A DNA stretch of 64,000 nt from assembly GCA_009739215.1 (NCBI GenBank), contig VSJF01000006.1, forward strand, positions 806,001-870,000. The letters run 5' to 3'. Origin of the DNA: Floccularia luteovirens. Its lineage: Eukaryota; Basidiomycota; Agaricomycetes; Agaricales; Squamanitaceae. Each line of letters begins with the position of its first letter. Position 1 is the first letter of the stretch. Below, one piece after another: positions 47,970-58,877 of this stretch. The position numbers and the translations under genes are program-made. A model generated the notes under the pieces. The model was not told the origin of the DNA and did not search any database. It saw nothing but the letters and a program-made list of their open reading frames with translations.

Positions 47970-49379
47970 ATGGTGGTCCAGAACAGAATCGCGGAGCAAG
48001 TTTTTGGTACTATAGGTCCGTATACTCTGGCCTGTCAGCTATTCCATCTATGTACATACGAAACTGACTCGTGGAATAAATTCAATAGGCACAATATGCT
48101 GGACTGGCCAACTAATCCCACAAATTTGGAAAAGCTGGCGCACGCGCTCCACTACAGGTCTCTCTCATTGGCTTGTGTGAGCATTAGTTGATCTTTACTC
48201 CGTTGCGGCCGTCTCATGCGCAAAAATGCCGCAGACTTTTATGGGGAATTTCTTCGGTGTTTCAAGGCGTTTACAACGTTGTGCAGCGAATAAATATCCC
48301 TCTTATGATACAACCACAGCTATTTGGTTTTCTCTCGCTAGTATCATGGGGCCAGGTAATTCTTTCATGCTATGTCACCCCGTCATAATTTATCTGATCT
48401 CTTTCTTTCCTATCATCAAACCAAACCCTAACATTCACAAACCAATGACCGATCACCAAGTGTCAATATTATGAGAGACATTGGACGCGCCGGAAATCCA
48501 TACTCGTCACTCTACTCGTGATGCTTGCCTGTGGTAGTATCGAAACGGCCGTTGTATTATCTACTCAGGCCTCCCACAGCCGAGGGAGTCGTCGCGCGGT
48601 CAATGCCTTTGGAATTTTGTCATCCATTCTCGTCTCCGCCGGCTTACTCCCACAATATTGGGAAATCTACCGCCGCAGAGAGGTTATGGGCATTTCCATG
48701 GTGTTCATCTCAATCGACATTCTTGGCGGTATCTTCAACGACCTTTCGCTTGCATTTAAAGAAAAATTTGACGTAATCGCCGCCCTTACGTATACTGCTG
48801 TTATTGTGGGTATCAGATCCAACCTAAATTTATCCAATCTCCAACCCTCCCACAAATTTTACTCTTCAGGGTATTGATTGACACTAATGATGCTGTTAAA
48901 CAAACTTTTAGATATTGGATGGTTTGGTTGTGTTAGCAGCAATTATCCTGAACCCTATAGCTCGTCGCCGTCGTTTACGAGAGGCCGAACAAAATGGTCA
49001 GGTACACGATGACATCGTCAGAGATGCGAGTACCCAGAATCATGATCTTGAAATTGGGATGGAGAGCCGGGGAAAGGTGGAAAAGAGCGAAGGAAGTTTA
49101 CCAACCACGGTTGCCGGAACACCTTTAACTTCGCGTTCCTCCTCAAAGACCCGTTCTCCTTCTATGGACGAACGCAAAGTTGAACACAGCATAGAACAGA
49201 TAGAAGCAAAAGGCGAGCCGCTAGGCCCTTTGAACGAGGACGAGAAAAAGGAAGAGGTTATCCAAGGCACACTTAACGAACTTGCCACGCTTGGAATTTA
49301 TGATGATTTAGGTGCAAATGATATACCTCAGAACACTGTTACAGCACACAAGGCAGAGGACATTGCCATAGTAAAATGA
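47970..49379 (+). CDS. PQ-loop repeat membrane transporter
   Basis: Five exons (47970-48015, 48089-48176, 48235-48355, 48461-48805, 48912-49379) give 355 residues. Two PQ-loop repeats are visible. The first is TICWTGQLIPQIWKSWRTRS followed by GLSHWLV. The second is SSILVSAGLLPQYWEIYRRR followed by VMGISMVFISIDILGG. Seven hydrophobic segments fit the cystinosin/KDEL-receptor-like fold, whose members export amino acids or sugars from vacuoles; substrate is not known here. After the last helix (LDGLVVLAAIILNPIARRRR) a 120-residue acidic, Lys/Glu-rich cytosolic tail follows. The last intron is long (106 bases). The first exon is short, and its ATG is the only one in frame with the first PQ motif. 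Confidence 0.85.
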
Positions 49380-49901
49380 AATTAACATAACGCTTAAAAA
49401 CAATTGAATCTTAATCGATAATCACCATATGTACTTAGATATTGCTGTATTGTAATATTCGATTATTATGATATACCGAATCGAGTGTTTTTCCTTGGCG
49501 TCATCATTAAAATAGAATGTCGAACCTATGATAATGCAGCAGGGAACACCGATGAGTTTCCAGGAGTACAACTACCCTTGTCATTGTTGAGATTGTGAGT
49601 ACACTTGTTTGTATCGTCTATTGGAATATATGTTTCGACTTCCGCCAGAAAAATAAAAGAAATAAAACGCAAAACACAGCTGGAAGAGAAGTGGGGGAAG
49701 AGAAAATGAGGGAATGTACGCAGGAAAGGGGTTTAGATGCCGACGTATAACAGAAAGGAGAACAGCCCTCTAGGAGATGTGACGAAACGCCAAAATCTAA
49801 ACAGAAGAAATAATCGCTCAGCAGACCAGATACACAACAGGACGTAGGCGGCCATCCTGTGAGGTTATTTTGACCAATCCACTTGAGCTTGGTTCTTATT
49901 G
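49380..49901. other. Convergent spacer
   Basis: AT-rich 3' sequence of the PQ-loop gene followed by 3' sequence of the DUF2408 gene. No gene seen. Confidence 0.5.
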
Positions 49902-52060
49902 TTACGATTCCTCGTCGTCATATTCATCATCGTCTTCCTCTGTCTCCTCTTCATCCATAGATTCCTTCAACTAGAAGCAGGCGTAATGAGGGATAAGACC
50001 GGTTCTGAGTGAGGCAATGTAAATATTACGCACCATTCCTACCAATTCATGACACTCATGTAGGTGGGCATTGATGATACCTTGTCCCTCTGGGATCGAT
50101 CCATCTGCACCTACGAAACGTCCATCTTTCCGTAGAGAGTCAATTTGGAACAACGCGAGCTGATACTAAGTATGCATGTAACATAAATATAGTTCACAGT
50201 TGCTACGTTCAATATTTGGGGATACATATGAGCGCAAAATCACGAACAGGATACAGATCGCGGGGATTAAACGGACCGCCATACTTGAGCACTTCGTTCA
50301 GACATTTCTTCACAGTGGAAAGCTTGTTAGCCTGTATGTCGACCGGGGGTGTTATAATCATTAACAGTTAAGACATATGATTTTAGAAACGCACGATTGG
50401 CATGAGTTCTTCGGACACTGGCTCGCTCGACGATAGTAGCCGATATATAAGACCGTAACATCGTCTGAGGAGGTATAATAGCACCTGGCAATCATAAAAA
50501 TAATTGCAACAGCCGAAGGGGAGGAAGATATTTGTAACTTACATACTGTCCCGATGGTCTATTCCCCTCGGAATCCACAAACTTTCCGTCCACGCGCATT
50601 TTATCAATCTCCTGCAAACTTAGCGAATAATTCCATAGATCTGTTTCGCGCAAGCTCCAACGATGTGTAAGTACAAGACTCTCAAGTTCCGCCCGAATTT
50701 CGCTTAGACGGTCGTAGATTGGTTTTAACTGTGGAGCAACATTTTTCGAGTCTTCACGTGCTTTGATCTCTTGGACGATCTCAAAACATTCCTCGAGTAG
50801 TGATGAGCAGATTGCTTGGGATGCTGGAGCAACCCCGCTTGGGCCAAGGAACTTTCCATCCACGCGAGTTCTGTGTTAGGCAACGGAAAATTTGATGTGC
50901 ATTCAATCATGAGTTGGCGTAGAAGAGCGATATGTAGACAAAGGAATAGGTCAGTAAAGGGCATCCAGCAGGAGGGGTTGGCTCCAAGATAAACAACGAG
51001 CGACAGACATGATCAAACAGAAGAGGTACTCAACGAATCGATCCGACGTAATTCCTCCACCAGCGGTTTCAACTCGGCCTTATGTGAACCTTCGCGAGCG
51101 GCCAACGCAACCAGCTGCCGTCGAATGGTTACAAGCTTCTGATGGACGGGTATGAGCTCAGGTGACAACACAGACAGTGACTCTTGTAGTTGTTTAACAA
51201 TAGCATCTATATACTCATTAATAATATGGTATATTAAAAAAACCGATTGCATACCGCATTCGTTCAATTGACGTTCTAGTAGTTTCACGAGGGATTTAGG
51301 ATGCTTTCCGCTGTCATAGTCGTGCTGAACAATAGCGCGGAGATCATTCAAACGCCGGTGAAAGGGCGCAATGTCTGTCTCATTATACACAGCTGATTCG
51401 TTCATGTGATTTAAAATTTGCTAGTAAAAGAAGGGGGGGCCGAGTAAGTGAAACGAAGACCACGCGCAATTTGCATTGAAGGAAGCACAGTGTGGAGAAG
51501 GACAGGGACAATGACGGATTACTCACCCGCATGGAGGCAATTTGACAATAGATTGCGGGAGTGTCCCTCGTCTTTCCGATTGTAAGGTAGAAGAGGGAGA
51601 GAAGACTGAAGACGTCGGCGAGAGTGGTATCGAGACGGTTATTGTATGTGACATTGTCTTCACGTACTTCATTAAGCTTTGTTACTAGATTAGGATATCA
51701 GGAGATATATCAGCCAATACTCTCGTGACAGGGCGGGGATCAAGCTAGATTGCGTGTGTAGTCCGAAATCGGGGGTGAGACTTGCCTTGTTTTACAACTG
51801 CTTGGTAGAGTGTATTCACATCTGCAGCTTTGATAAACTCGCCGCGGTTCTTCTTGAGTGCTGTGAGTCTGTTCCGGATGCTATTAAGAGCCGGAGGTGA
51901 GCAGAAGCGAGAGTTGTGAGTGGAGTGCAAAGTTAGATGAAGAGATGACGCACTTGATGACAGACTCTAGGATGGGAAGTTCTATAGCAAAAATAAGGCT
52001 GACGTGGAGAGTATGAGTTGATGAGAGAAACGAACCTTCCTGGGGCACTGGAGGTACCAT
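49902..52060 (-). CDS. DUF2408 family protein
   Basis: Eleven exons join in phase to 448 residues. The protein is of the fungal DUF2408 family, with no established biochemical role. Its visible core is helical: RNRLTALKKNRGEFIKAADV, LAALAAREGSHKAELKPLV-like repeats, LYLLRRCYGLIYRLLSSSEP, and LSTVKKCLNEVLKYGGPFNP. Two similar segments recur, TRVDGKFLGPSGVAPASQ, then MRVDGKFVDSEGNRPSGQ and LRKDGRFVGADGSIPEGQ, each followed by a leucine-rich helix, so the family seems to be built of three related units. The tail is acidic (MDEEETEEDDDEYDDEES). Intron 3 (51685-51785, 101 bases) has the donor CAAG/GCAAGT, a GC-AG intron; no GT donor keeps the frame. The first two exons are only 25 and 28 bases. 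Confidence 0.8.
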
Positions 52061-52391
52061 GTACGAGAAACTGACGGTAAGATGATAGAGGGAGCAAAAG
52101 GAGAGGAAGACCCAAGGCAAGACTCGCGCGTCGATATCGATTACACCACGTTTCTCACGGTCATTATTCTATTGTTTCTAACTTATTTCTCTCATTCCAC
52201 ACCGCAAACCGTCGCTGTTCTCCGCAAAGTTTGGACAAGGGAGCTATTATTTTAACAAAGAAGGGTTGATCTCCTTTGGGGGGGTGGTGGTAATAGAAGC
52301 ACTGAGGACAAGCGGAACGGAGACATTGCTCGAAATTGTGTGAACACGTGAAATTATTTTCTTGCGTATTTATCACCAGAACGAGTATATC
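52061..52391. other. Spacer before the bL28m remnant
   Basis: No gene seen. Probably the promoter region of the divergent DUF2408 gene and of the L28-like sequence. Confidence 0.4.
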
Positions 52392-52923
52392 ATGTTCTGT
52401 ACGGCTCTAACGCTCGTCAAGGCTCTCTCAGCCATTCAAGCTTGCTCAACAAGGTCTTTTCCATGGAAAAATGAAACAATACGGAGACAACGTCCCCTTT
52501 TCAGAAATTTCGGACATGGCTTCCTAATATGGCTTCCTAATGTCCGATTTAAACGTCTTTCCATCCAAAATGCTCGGAGAGACCCTAAGTGTGCACGTAA
52601 CTACGCAGGCATTGAAGGCGATCAAGAAGGTAGATTCTTTTTACCGTGTATATTGTAATAAATATGTATGTTCTACAGCATGGAGGAATAGATGAATATA
52701 TCACTAAACTCGATCCGACCTTCTTGGAGATGAGGGCATGCGTTTAAGAGTGCTATTCCGTTCGCATGGGAAAGAGCAAGCATCACAGGCACCTTCATCA
52801 GGATCAAAGAATTATAAGGCCGGGAGGTTGGCAAACTTGATACGAGGAGCTTGCGCGTTCTTGGAATCTCAGGCTTCGCTAGGTATGCAGAGTCGCCATC
52901 TATTTTTTTTCTCTGTGTCCTGA
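52392..52923 (+). pseudogene. MRPL24: Broken mitochondrial ribosomal protein bL28m gene
   Basis: The translated pieces match the mitochondrial large-subunit protein bL28: SQPFKLAQQGLFHGKMKQYG, then RTWLPN, WLPNVRFKRL, KMLGETLSVHVTTQALKAIK, an intron (52630-52678), HGGIDEYITKLD and LLGDEGMRLRVLFR. They lie in different frames. I count breaks before SQPFKL, before RTWLPN, at a 13-base tandem duplication (ATGGCTTCCTAAT twice, about 52516-52541), before KMLGE, and between KLD and LLGDEG. The intact protein would normally be essential, so this is either a decayed extra copy or a badly assembled stretch. The exon beyond residue MRLRV also has no clear normal end. I give no restored sequence. Confidence 0.7.
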
Positions 52924-53814
52924 GTTCAATGTGTATGATGTAGTGCGAAACAGACCATTCGGTACTTGCAAGAACGACATTGTTGGGAGAGTTAGGAATA
53001 GCTCATTAAAAGTCTTCACATCCTCAATGACCACGGTACAAATTTATGTTTATCTTATTACAATAATATAATAATTTTTCCATGCATACCACTCACCTTT
53101 AACTTGAAAACTGCAGATATCAACGAAACGGGCTTCTTGACATCTGTTAGGGTCTAGACGTCTAATCGTTATGATCGTAGTCTCGCAATAATTTTTTAAC
53201 GAAATAACTTAATACCAGTCTTGCCACACAGATAGATCTTGTCCATATGTATATTCTTTCAACGACATAGTTATAAACCAACTAATTATTCCGAAATTTC
53301 TTGTTAGTTCAACGGTACTACATACATATCCTTCCAGCTCTTGAAAGTGGTATGTGGATCTCATTACATGCACCGGAGTTCAGGTTGGACCTTCCTAAAG
53401 ATGAATCTGAAGTTCTGTTTGCAGGGACAAGCTAGACCTAGTTAACATTAAAAGTTGAACTACATCTCAGGTCGAGTAGTTTACATGGGGCAAATGGAAG
53501 TCTCCGTCATTGGCAGCTGTTCGGATAGTTCACACAGAATCCTGGTTAACTGGTGGTATAGGAGGTGTTCTTGGTATATCCTCTGAGTATGGCTCACTGC
53601 GTATCGGCCGGAGTTGCTTCGCAACCTAATCACTATATATGTGGCAAAGGTCATAACGCAGCAAACGCGCAGCTGATTCGCAATTTGAGAGACGCGTTTG
53701 ACGAGCACGTGATGTAATATAATCTCCGAACGGAGGCAGCCTTGCCCAACCAACATTCCATATATAAAGCTCTTTCATCTTCTCTCATATCAGTAACCTT
53801 TACACCTTACAATC
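52924..53814. other. AT-rich spacer before tropomyosin
   Basis: No gene supported. A minus-strand frame at 53481-53756 overlaps the tropomyosin promoter and has no recognisable content. Confidence 0.4.
53761..53768 (+). promoter_or_regulatory. TATA box of the tropomyosin gene
   Basis: TATATAAA begins 54 bases before the tropomyosin ATG and is followed by a CT-rich leader, a normal layout for a strongly expressed gene. Confidence 0.6.
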
Positions 53815-54537
53815 ATGACTGAAAGAATCAAAGAGGTCAGTTTAAACTCTCAACCATGATTATCTCTCCATCGATTCTAATCATTGTGTTCATGTTCTCT
53901 TACTCGAATTCTCCAGAAAATGAGCCAATTGCGCGCAGAGGCAGATGCTGCTATCACGCGTGCGGAGACAGCAGAAGGAAAAGTCAAACGTTTAGAACAG
54001 AATCTACTAGAGAAGGAGCAAGCAATCCAGTCATTGGAACATCGTCTCAGCTTGCTTGACGATCAGCTTGAGAAGGCGGAGGTTGATATCAATAAGTATA
54101 AGACAGCAAATCTAGAAGGAGAGAGTTCGAAAATGGCGAGTGAAGGTCTTGTCCGCAAGGTGCAGTTGCTAGAGGAAGAACTCGACGCTGCCGAGAAGAA
54201 TGTTAAGGAAACAGTAGAAAAGTATGTCTTCTTCCTCAGTTCACCTGTCCTTCCCTCATCTCCCTTCTTGGTGATGATTCGTCATTTACTTAATGTCTTG
54301 TTATGGTGGTCTGGCTGTGCAGGTTGAAACAAGTAGACATGAAAGCCGAACACTTCGAGCGGCAAGTGCAACGTCTCGAGCAAGAACGCGATACTTGGGA
54401 GAAGAAGTTCGAAGTAATGCCTCCTCCACTCTTCACATTTCTTATCTAATTGCCTATGTTTCCAGGAAGCAGACGCGAAATACAAACAGTCAAAGGCGGA
54501 ATTGGAGGAACTGGAGCACTCTATGCAGGACATATGA
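53815..54537 (+). CDS. TPM1: Tropomyosin
   Basis: Four exons (53815-53835, 53917-54221, 54323-54413, 54466-54537) give 162 residues, the usual fungal size. It is a two-stranded coiled coil that lies along actin cables. The start is MTERIKEKMSQLRAEADAAI, followed by regular heptads to DTWEKKFEEADAKYKQ and the final LEELEHSMQDI. There are no other domains. The first exon encodes only seven residues, and a TATA box lies 54 bases upstream of the ATG. Identification rests on the near-continuous heptad pattern and on family-typical sections such as EKEQAIQSLEHRLSLLDDQL and the VQLLEEELDAAEKNVKE segment. Confidence 0.95.
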
Positions 54538-54857
54538 TCGCGTACTATCATATTACGCTTCTACCCTTAACGATAAACCTGCACCATATCCCTATTATTC
54601 CCACCATGATACGGTCCTTTTGTCCTGTCTTTTGCATATATGCCTTCCGGAATTAACGATACTACGATACAATTCAATTTTACTGAAATCTGGTGACACT
54701 TTATGAAACATGTTTGGGGTGATCCATCTCCCAAACATATATTCCCGGGCATCAAGCATTTCTAATTAATGTACAAGGTTTTATGATTCGATTCGATTAT
54801 TGCTACACATACCCTGCTCTGTTGAATCACTTGCAGCAGGTTTAAAAAGTATCCCAT
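54538..54857. other. Convergent 3' spacer, tropomyosin / MsrB
   Basis: AT-rich; no gene seen. Confidence 0.5.
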
Positions 54858-55629
54858 TTATGCATTCTTCTCATCGGCGAACTTGAGAGAGATCGAGTTG
54901 ACACAGTGGCGTTCATCGGCTACGCAAGAGGTCATATTAGGGCCACGCGGAAACGTATATGAGTATGTACGCACTAGGTGTGGGGAATCCTTCTCCCTTG
55001 AAGACGTGTCCGAGATGTCCACCACATGCGGTACAAGTAATTTCTATGCGAGTCATCCCCCAAGAATTATCTTCATGGCGTGATACCGCGCCGGGGATAG
55101 CTTAGGGACCCGGAAAATGGTTTGCACGCATGACCAGACGACTACAGAACGAAAGACATCTTACCATCAAAAAATGCAGGCCATCCACATCCACTCTAGT
55201 ATGTCGGCGTTAGTAACACATAGATCGGTGATAACATCGCCGAGACCCCCACATTGAACTTCGTCGTACTCTTATACAATGGAGTACCACAACCAGCACA
55301 ATTGTATACACCTTGTGCAGGGTGTTTGTCATATTTACCTGTGCCAGCGGGTTCGGTGCCCTTTTGGCGAAGAATGCGAAACTGGTTTGGAATCAAGGCG
55401 AGAGTGAATAATCAGGAGGGTTTTAAGAAACATCAGCGAAACGCACCTGTTCTGTGGAAAGAACAGCACGCCATTCTTCCTCAGATTTATTAACTGATGT
55501 AGACATTTGGCAAATCCGTTGGAAAAGTAGAGGGCTAGAAATCTGTGTTGTTGGTCGTCTGATTGCAGTAGGTGGGAAGAATAGCGTAGGTAGAAGGGCA
55601 AATCTGGGGGTTGAAACAACACGAATCAT
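54858..55629 (-). CDS. MXR2: Peptide-methionine (R)-S-oxide reductase MsrB
   Basis: Five exons (55629-55447, 55381-55247, 55195-55165, 55100-54975, 54919-54858) give 178 residues. The enzyme reduces methionine-R-sulfoxide. The core is FRILRQKGTEPAGTGKYDKH, then YNCAGCGTPLYKSTTKF with a zinc-binding CxxC, SGCGWPAFFDA, TRIEITCTACGGHLGHVFK with the second CxxC, and TDERHCVNSISLKF with the catalytic Cys. Two starts are possible. ATG at 55629 gives a 40-residue Arg-rich, acid-free presequence (MIRVVSTPRFALLPTLFF), suggesting mitochondrial import. The internal ATG (MSTSVNKSEEEWRAVL) would give a cytosolic form. Both would use the same downstream exons. Intron phases all agree. Confidence 0.92.
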
Positions 55630-56082
55630 CCACTACGCCCACTGCACTTTAAGCTGTCCAGTTGACGTTGGGCGGTGGCAGTTGTGCCATTAATTCTTGA
55701 TCTTATCAATGCTCCGCAGCTTCCACGTGGCGATGATCTTTGTCTTATTAAGTTTTAACCTACAATATGCTCTATATCATGTGTAACATCAATTACATTC
55801 TTGCAGCAAATTAACAATTATGTAAATGTTTCGACTTGAAGAACGTGTTTTTGTTTCTTGATGGTATTAGAAATCAGTTCATAACATATTGACTAAGTTA
55901 TTCAACAGGCAGGCCCCAACTTTAAACCGCAAGATAACGTATTTTGTATGAATATGGCAAGAAGTGGTGGAATGCACAGGAGGTGAAGGCGGGAAGTAAG
56001 GGAGTAAAGGGAAGAGGAAGCTGTACATTGTAATTAACTTACACTGGTTCTGCCAAAAACAATACAATCGCGGTAACAAGGT
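55630..56082. other. Spacer between MsrB and the cap-binding protein gene
   Basis: Promoter side of MsrB and 3' side of the cap-binding gene. AT-rich, no gene seen. Confidence 0.4.
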
Positions 56083-57286
56083 CTACGATATAGGAGTGCG
56101 GTCTATTGCAGAATTTCGGAAGCTCGACTTGTCCTGCATCGAGTCTGTATGGCATGATTTATATTAGGGGCGTATGTGGAGACAAAAGAGTTGGTCTAAC
56201 CATTATTGGATTTGTACTCCATTATTGTGGAAGGTGGAAGGTTTAGCACTTTCCTCAGTGTGTCCCTGAGCACCCAATATCAGTTCAAGTAAAGCAGAAA
56301 AGGGTGATCAAATTCACCTAATTTTCTCGCGGAGCTTCACGTCACCATCTACCCGATTCCACAAACTGATAATATCCTCACTTTGGCGCACACTGATTGT
56401 ACATCCACATATCTCTGGCCATTCCCTCTTCTGGTCCTTCTCCCCGTCTGCACCATCTTCTGCATCTGCATTGCCACTTGGGTTCTTACTTTCCCCATTC
56501 TCTTCCTTCGTACCTTCCATACAGCACTCGTCGAACTGGTCTCCGATCACTGCCATGACAAGGTCTTCCCACAGGCGGTCCGCGACGCCTTTCTTGAGGC
56601 GTACGATCCACTTTCCACCACCTAAATTAAGAGGGTCCTCCCAGATAGGACGTCGCACGCCTGTGTGGAATAAGAGATAGTCTGTGGTGGGCTGTAATGC
56701 AGAAGGCGGGGCTAGGTGTGTCCATAATGACCAATAAGATTCAACCTAGCAATGTAAGATGGATAAGCACATTTGAACTGAAAAGTAGAAAATAGGGAGT
56801 GATGATTTGACGAGTTGAGTGTGATTGATGTAAAGAAGAGGATGATGAGTTGGAATACCTACCGAACTAAACGCGGATATCTTCTTGATGCCCTCCTCAT
56901 AGTTTGTTATCTTATTCCCAGGGGCGCGTTGTTGACGGAACCAGAAGACCCATCTATGCAAGAAAGTAAAGCAAAAGGGTGAGGACGAAGTGTTCGGGTT
57001 TGAGACAGTTATAAGCACGAACATACGTGTTTCTCAGTGGATGAACAGAAGTAGGGGAAGGAACCGCAGCTGAAGGAACAGCTTGAAGCGCGTCTTTCTG
57101 CCGGGGGGGCGTTGCAACGGAGGTGGAGAAATGTTTTGAGGGCAGACGGCGTGGAGCAGACGAAGCAGAAGGTTGAGGAATATTCTGAGTTGAGTTAGAA
57201 ACCTGGTTTGTTGATGGCTGGTTGTTGTTTTGAGGAGAGTTTGCGAGGAAGCGAGAAGCTGCTTGGTTTGAGAAGTATGCAGCCAT
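56083..57286 (-). CDS. eIF4E-2/4EHP-type cap-binding protein
   Basis: Five exons (57286-57027, 56953-56863, 56745-56318, 56265-56201, 56144-56083) give 301 residues. The first 90 residues are low-complexity (Asn, Gln, Ser, Pro, Thr). The cap-binding fold follows: WVFWFRQQRAPGNKITNYEE, then SYWSLWTHLAPPSALQ, DYLLFHTGVRRPIWEDPLN, GGGKWIVRLKKGVADRLWED, and after an acidic insert EICGCTISVRQSEDIISLWN. Trp and Glu/Asp residues in the first, third and fourth blocks sit where eIF4E stacks on the methylated cap. The insert with ENGESKNPSGNADAEDGADG is unusual in length. The sequence is closer to the class-2 proteins (4EHP), often translational repressors, than to canonical eIF4E. It shares a very short divergent promoter with KEI1. 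Confidence 0.88.
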
Positions 57287-57392
57287 GAGAGAAAAGAAAA
57301 GATTTAAAAAAATAAAATAAAATAAAAACATTTGCTGTTTGTCGTTACTTACGTAAACCACCCTCTCTCTCTTTCATCTTTCACTGATACCG
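57287..57392. promoter_or_regulatory. Very short bidirectional promoter, 4EHP-like / KEI1
   Basis: Only 106 bases separate the two start codons. An AT-rich centre (AAAATAAAATAAAATAAA) is followed by a CT-rich tract (CTCTCTCTTTC) leading into KEI1. I infer a shared bidirectional promoter. Confidence 0.6.
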
Positions 57393-58610
57393 ATGAAGCT
57401 CATGTTGCGTCCAGAATGGAGGATTTGGCCTCTCGTCTCCTTCTTTGGTCTTCTCGACATCAAGACTGGCGTTGTTGTGGCCCTTCTCTTTGCTGTATGT
57501 CGTTGCCCTCGTTGTTGGCATCCTTTCGCTTGCTCACCCCGTTCCTCCCCCTCAAAACAGCTCCTCAATAAAGTCGCTGGCGTTTATGGCCTCATCGCTG
57601 TCTTCACTGGTGCAGGCGGCTCGTTTGCTCAACTTAGTTTATATATATATTCAGTCGTCGCCCTTGTTGCACTTGCATGGGGTCTGCATGTTGTTAAACA
57701 GGTTGGTTTCTCCGGTCCTTTGCATCACTGCTAACCTCAACTTCTCCGTCCCACTCCACGTAGGAGGATCCTAAGCAAACACTCTACTTTGCCCATTTAT
57801 TTGCTGCAGATCATGTCGTTTCCACCGCCTGGACTGTATTCTTTGCACTCGTATGGTGGTTATGGACGCCGCATGATGGACGGCTCCAGAAAAACTCTCT
57901 CGCACAAGAGCAGATAAAGGAAAACTCAAACGTGACGCTCCATCTCACACCAGAAGAGCGTGAGGTTGCTGCTCGTGCCATTTGGGATCATGAAAAGGGT
58001 ATGGCAGCAGCTGTTATCGTTGTTTCATGGCTATTCAAGGTACACACTCCTCTTCTACTTCTCCGTGCACCATTGATGACATCGAAATCATTAAACTTTA
58101 CCAAAGATTTATTTTGCTGCACTACTGTATTCCTATGCAACTCATCTTCGTACAGGATCATACCGCGCTCTCCCGCGTTCACGTCCAGGATATACCTCAC
58201 TCCAACAAAATGGCAATATACCTTATTCATCCTCCCTTGCACCTGACGACGATTTTGATGAAGAAGCTGGCGTGTATGGCGCTCCCAGCTCAAGTCCCGT
58301 CTTTGCTCCTGGCCATCGTTCAACGCCTTCAGGAAAACATCGCTCTTCATCATCTTTCCACAATGGCCACCGACGGGGCCACTCACGCGGAACATCCTTA
58401 GATTTTGTTAGCGCGCCAGGTCGCCCGCAGCGTAAACTTGGCGCTGGCAGTGTGGGAAACTTACGAGAGATGCGTATTGCAGAAGAAGATGTAATCTTTG
58501 ATGAAGACGCGCATACATTAACCCTCCACCCCGGTAGATCATCCAGCCATCCTCCATCGAGGCTGCGCAACGAGGCTATCACAGCAGGAGATTTAGAAAC
58601 TACACAGTAA
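57393..58610 (+). CDS. KEI1: Inositolphosphoceramide synthase subunit Kei1
   Basis: Four exons (57393-57494, 57561-57701, 57764-58039, 58107-58610) give 340 residues. Kei1 is the Golgi membrane partner of the ceramide phosphoinositol transferase Aur1. Typical parts are WPLVSFFGLLDIKTGVVVAL, then LLNKVAGVYGLIAVFTGAGG, a helix LYIYSVVALVALAWGLHVV, VSTAWTVFFALVWWLW, and AAVIVVSWLFKIYFAALLYS. A Ser/Arg/Gly-rich cytosolic tail of about 130 residues ends the protein. Start is the first of two in-frame ATGs. It pairs head-to-head with the cap-binding gene. Sphingolipid function is inferred from the family. Confidence 0.85.
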
Positions 58611-58877
58611 TTTATGTGTTGATGAATTTGGAAATTTGTTTTTCACACATCTGTGGATTTTGTATCTATCGATTTTACGTATTTTTGAATAGTACGCGGA
58701 AGTAATTATCATCCCATTTGTCTTGTACAGCGTGTACTGGTCAGTGGTAAATCCCTCTAATATATCCAGTCCCCGCCCCTCCCTCAGATGCAAGAATTGA
58801 GATCTGTACTCATATCGGAAAAGCCCAGATATGAAATAACCTTGTCTATGGAAGCTCTATATACACAAAAATACACA

